From an uncultured Isosphaeraceae bacterium (lineage in GTDB: Bacteria; Planctomycetota; Planctomycetia; Isosphaerales; Isosphaeraceae): DNA of 64,000 nucleotides. The notes under the pieces were generated by a model. The model was given only the letters and a program-made list of their open reading frames with translations. It was not told the origin of the DNA and made no database searches. Positions 63,505 through 64,000 of the stretch are shown one piece after another. The first letter of the stretch is position 1. The number at the start of each line of letters is the position of its first letter. Both the position numbers and the translations under genes were made by a program. The stretch spans positions 1 to 64,000 of the forward strand of contig CAMFLR010000001.1 in the NCBI GenBank assembly GCA_945957605.1, written 5' to 3'.

Positions 63505-63833
63505 TCTCGGCTGGCGGTCGGTTGCTCGAACGCAACGGATCGCCAAATAAAAAAGTCGAGACGCGTGCAAGAATGGTTCAGACTGCAAGTGAGGTTGCTT
63601 GCACCAGGGAATTGGAGCGCGGTGGATCGATGGTCGATCTGCCCTTGCCGTGATTGAGTGTGCTTGACGAAGAGCACAAACGCCTAGCGACACGCCATAC
63701 TTTGCACAACCGCAGGATGGGCGGTCTCTTTTGGTTGCGCGTCGGGACGATGCGCCCCGGTAACAGCGTTAAAACTCGGCACTCCACGGAAACGACGCAG
63801 GACTTCTTCGAACTCAGTGAGGAGCATCATCTT
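63505..63833. other. intergenic region before the last gene
   Basis: 329 bases with no supported gene. The 3' end carries a ribosome site for the gene at 63834. Confidence 0.5.
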
Positions 63834-64000
63834 ATGCGTTCTGCACCACTCGCCCCCACGAAGCCCCGGTCGCCGAAAGCTAATCTGACGGACCGCGAAA
63901 ACTCCGCTGCCTCCAGCGCGACTCATGTTGTTGAGGCTGCGCCGAAAAAGGTCGCGGCTTCCAGCATTCCTCCCGCTCCGACGAGCGCTGAGGCGTTTTC
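63834..64000 (+). CDS. 5' end of an unidentified gene truncated by the window edge
   Basis: ATG 63834 is preceded by GAGGAG at a suitable distance, and the frame is open to the last base. The 55 visible residues are a Ser/Pro/Ala/Lys-rich, low-complexity leader (MRSAPLAPTKPRSPKANLTD). It has no signal peptide or membrane segment. The main domain lies outside the window, so no function can be given. Confidence 0.65.
   Translation, partial: MRSAPLAPTKPRSPKANLTDRENSAASSATHVVEAAPKKVAASSIPPAPTSAEAF

Noticed and set aside
1-64000. tRNA, rRNA, riboswitch or CRISPR features
   Set aside because: Looked for cloverleaf arms, conserved rRNA cores, known riboswitch cores and spaced direct repeats by eye; found none. 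A covariance model scan would be more sensitive.

Overview
The window reads as a chromosomal stretch of a GC-rich member of the Planctomycetota. The phylum call rests on several features together: a DUF1559 prepilin with a small lipoprotein behind it; a MoxR/DUF58/BatA/VWA cluster next to a DUF4159 protein; a Ser/Thr protein kinase; leucine-rich-repeat, NHL, HEAT and HAF-repeat exported proteins; and an orphan PEP-CTERM protein. No rRNA, tRNA, CRISPR array, phage or intact insertion sequence was found. Genus and family cannot be fixed from this sequence.

Layout. 1-3.85 kb: a ribose-type sugar ABC importer operon (binding lipoprotein, double ATPase, permease). 3.9-7.3 kb: SIMPL-domain protein, polysaccharide flippase-like protein, unknown membrane protein. 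7.4-14.1 kb: five tandem paralogues of an unrecognised membrane-anchored family, all on the minus strand. 14.2-17.2 kb: small or decayed genes, including an RHS/YD remnant between inverted REP-like palindromes, plus an LRR protein. 17.3-18.6 kb: family 4 glycosyltransferase. 18.7-25.4 kb: MoxR-DUF58-BatA-VWA cluster on the minus strand, with a toroid/DUF4159 protein close by at 27.4-29.7 kb. 29.7-31.1 kb: class II photolyase. 31.3-33.3 kb: prepilin with a good sigma-54-like site, then a lipoprotein. 33.3-44.1 kb: 2-hydroxyacid dehydrogenase, PMT-like glycosyltransferase, RRM protein, kinase-receiver fusion, rmlA-rmlC-uracil DNA glycosylase, HEAT protein, moaB, and an RsmG-SpoU fusion. 44.3-47 kb: ABC-2 exporter of three genes. 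47-56.7 kb: PEP-CTERM protein, B12-type radical SAM enzyme, NHL protein, hydrolase, a small charged protein, zinc-ribbon protein, MFS transporter. 56.8-64 kb: AsmA-like giant protein, 59-residue lipoprotein, mnmA, GtrA fusion, and a gene that runs off the end.

The most striking observation is the first gene. The sugar-binding lipoprotein at 243-1310 is circularly permuted: the 78-residue segment that normally forms the C-terminus of the ribose-binding fold sits directly after the lipoprotein tether, and the protein ends where that segment should begin. Moving bases 375-608 to just before the stop codon would restore the canonical order exactly and in frame. This is either a genuine permuted binding protein inside an otherwise canonical importer operon or a rearrangement artefact; the reads or a close relative would decide.

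Other points of interest are the five-gene paralogue array, the RsmG-SpoU and kinase-receiver fusions, the degenerate glycosyltransferase-GtrA fusion, and several palindromic intergenic elements. Start codons were moved inward from the longest open frame wherever a ribosome binding site, signal peptide or family length supported it; each such choice is stated in the entry.
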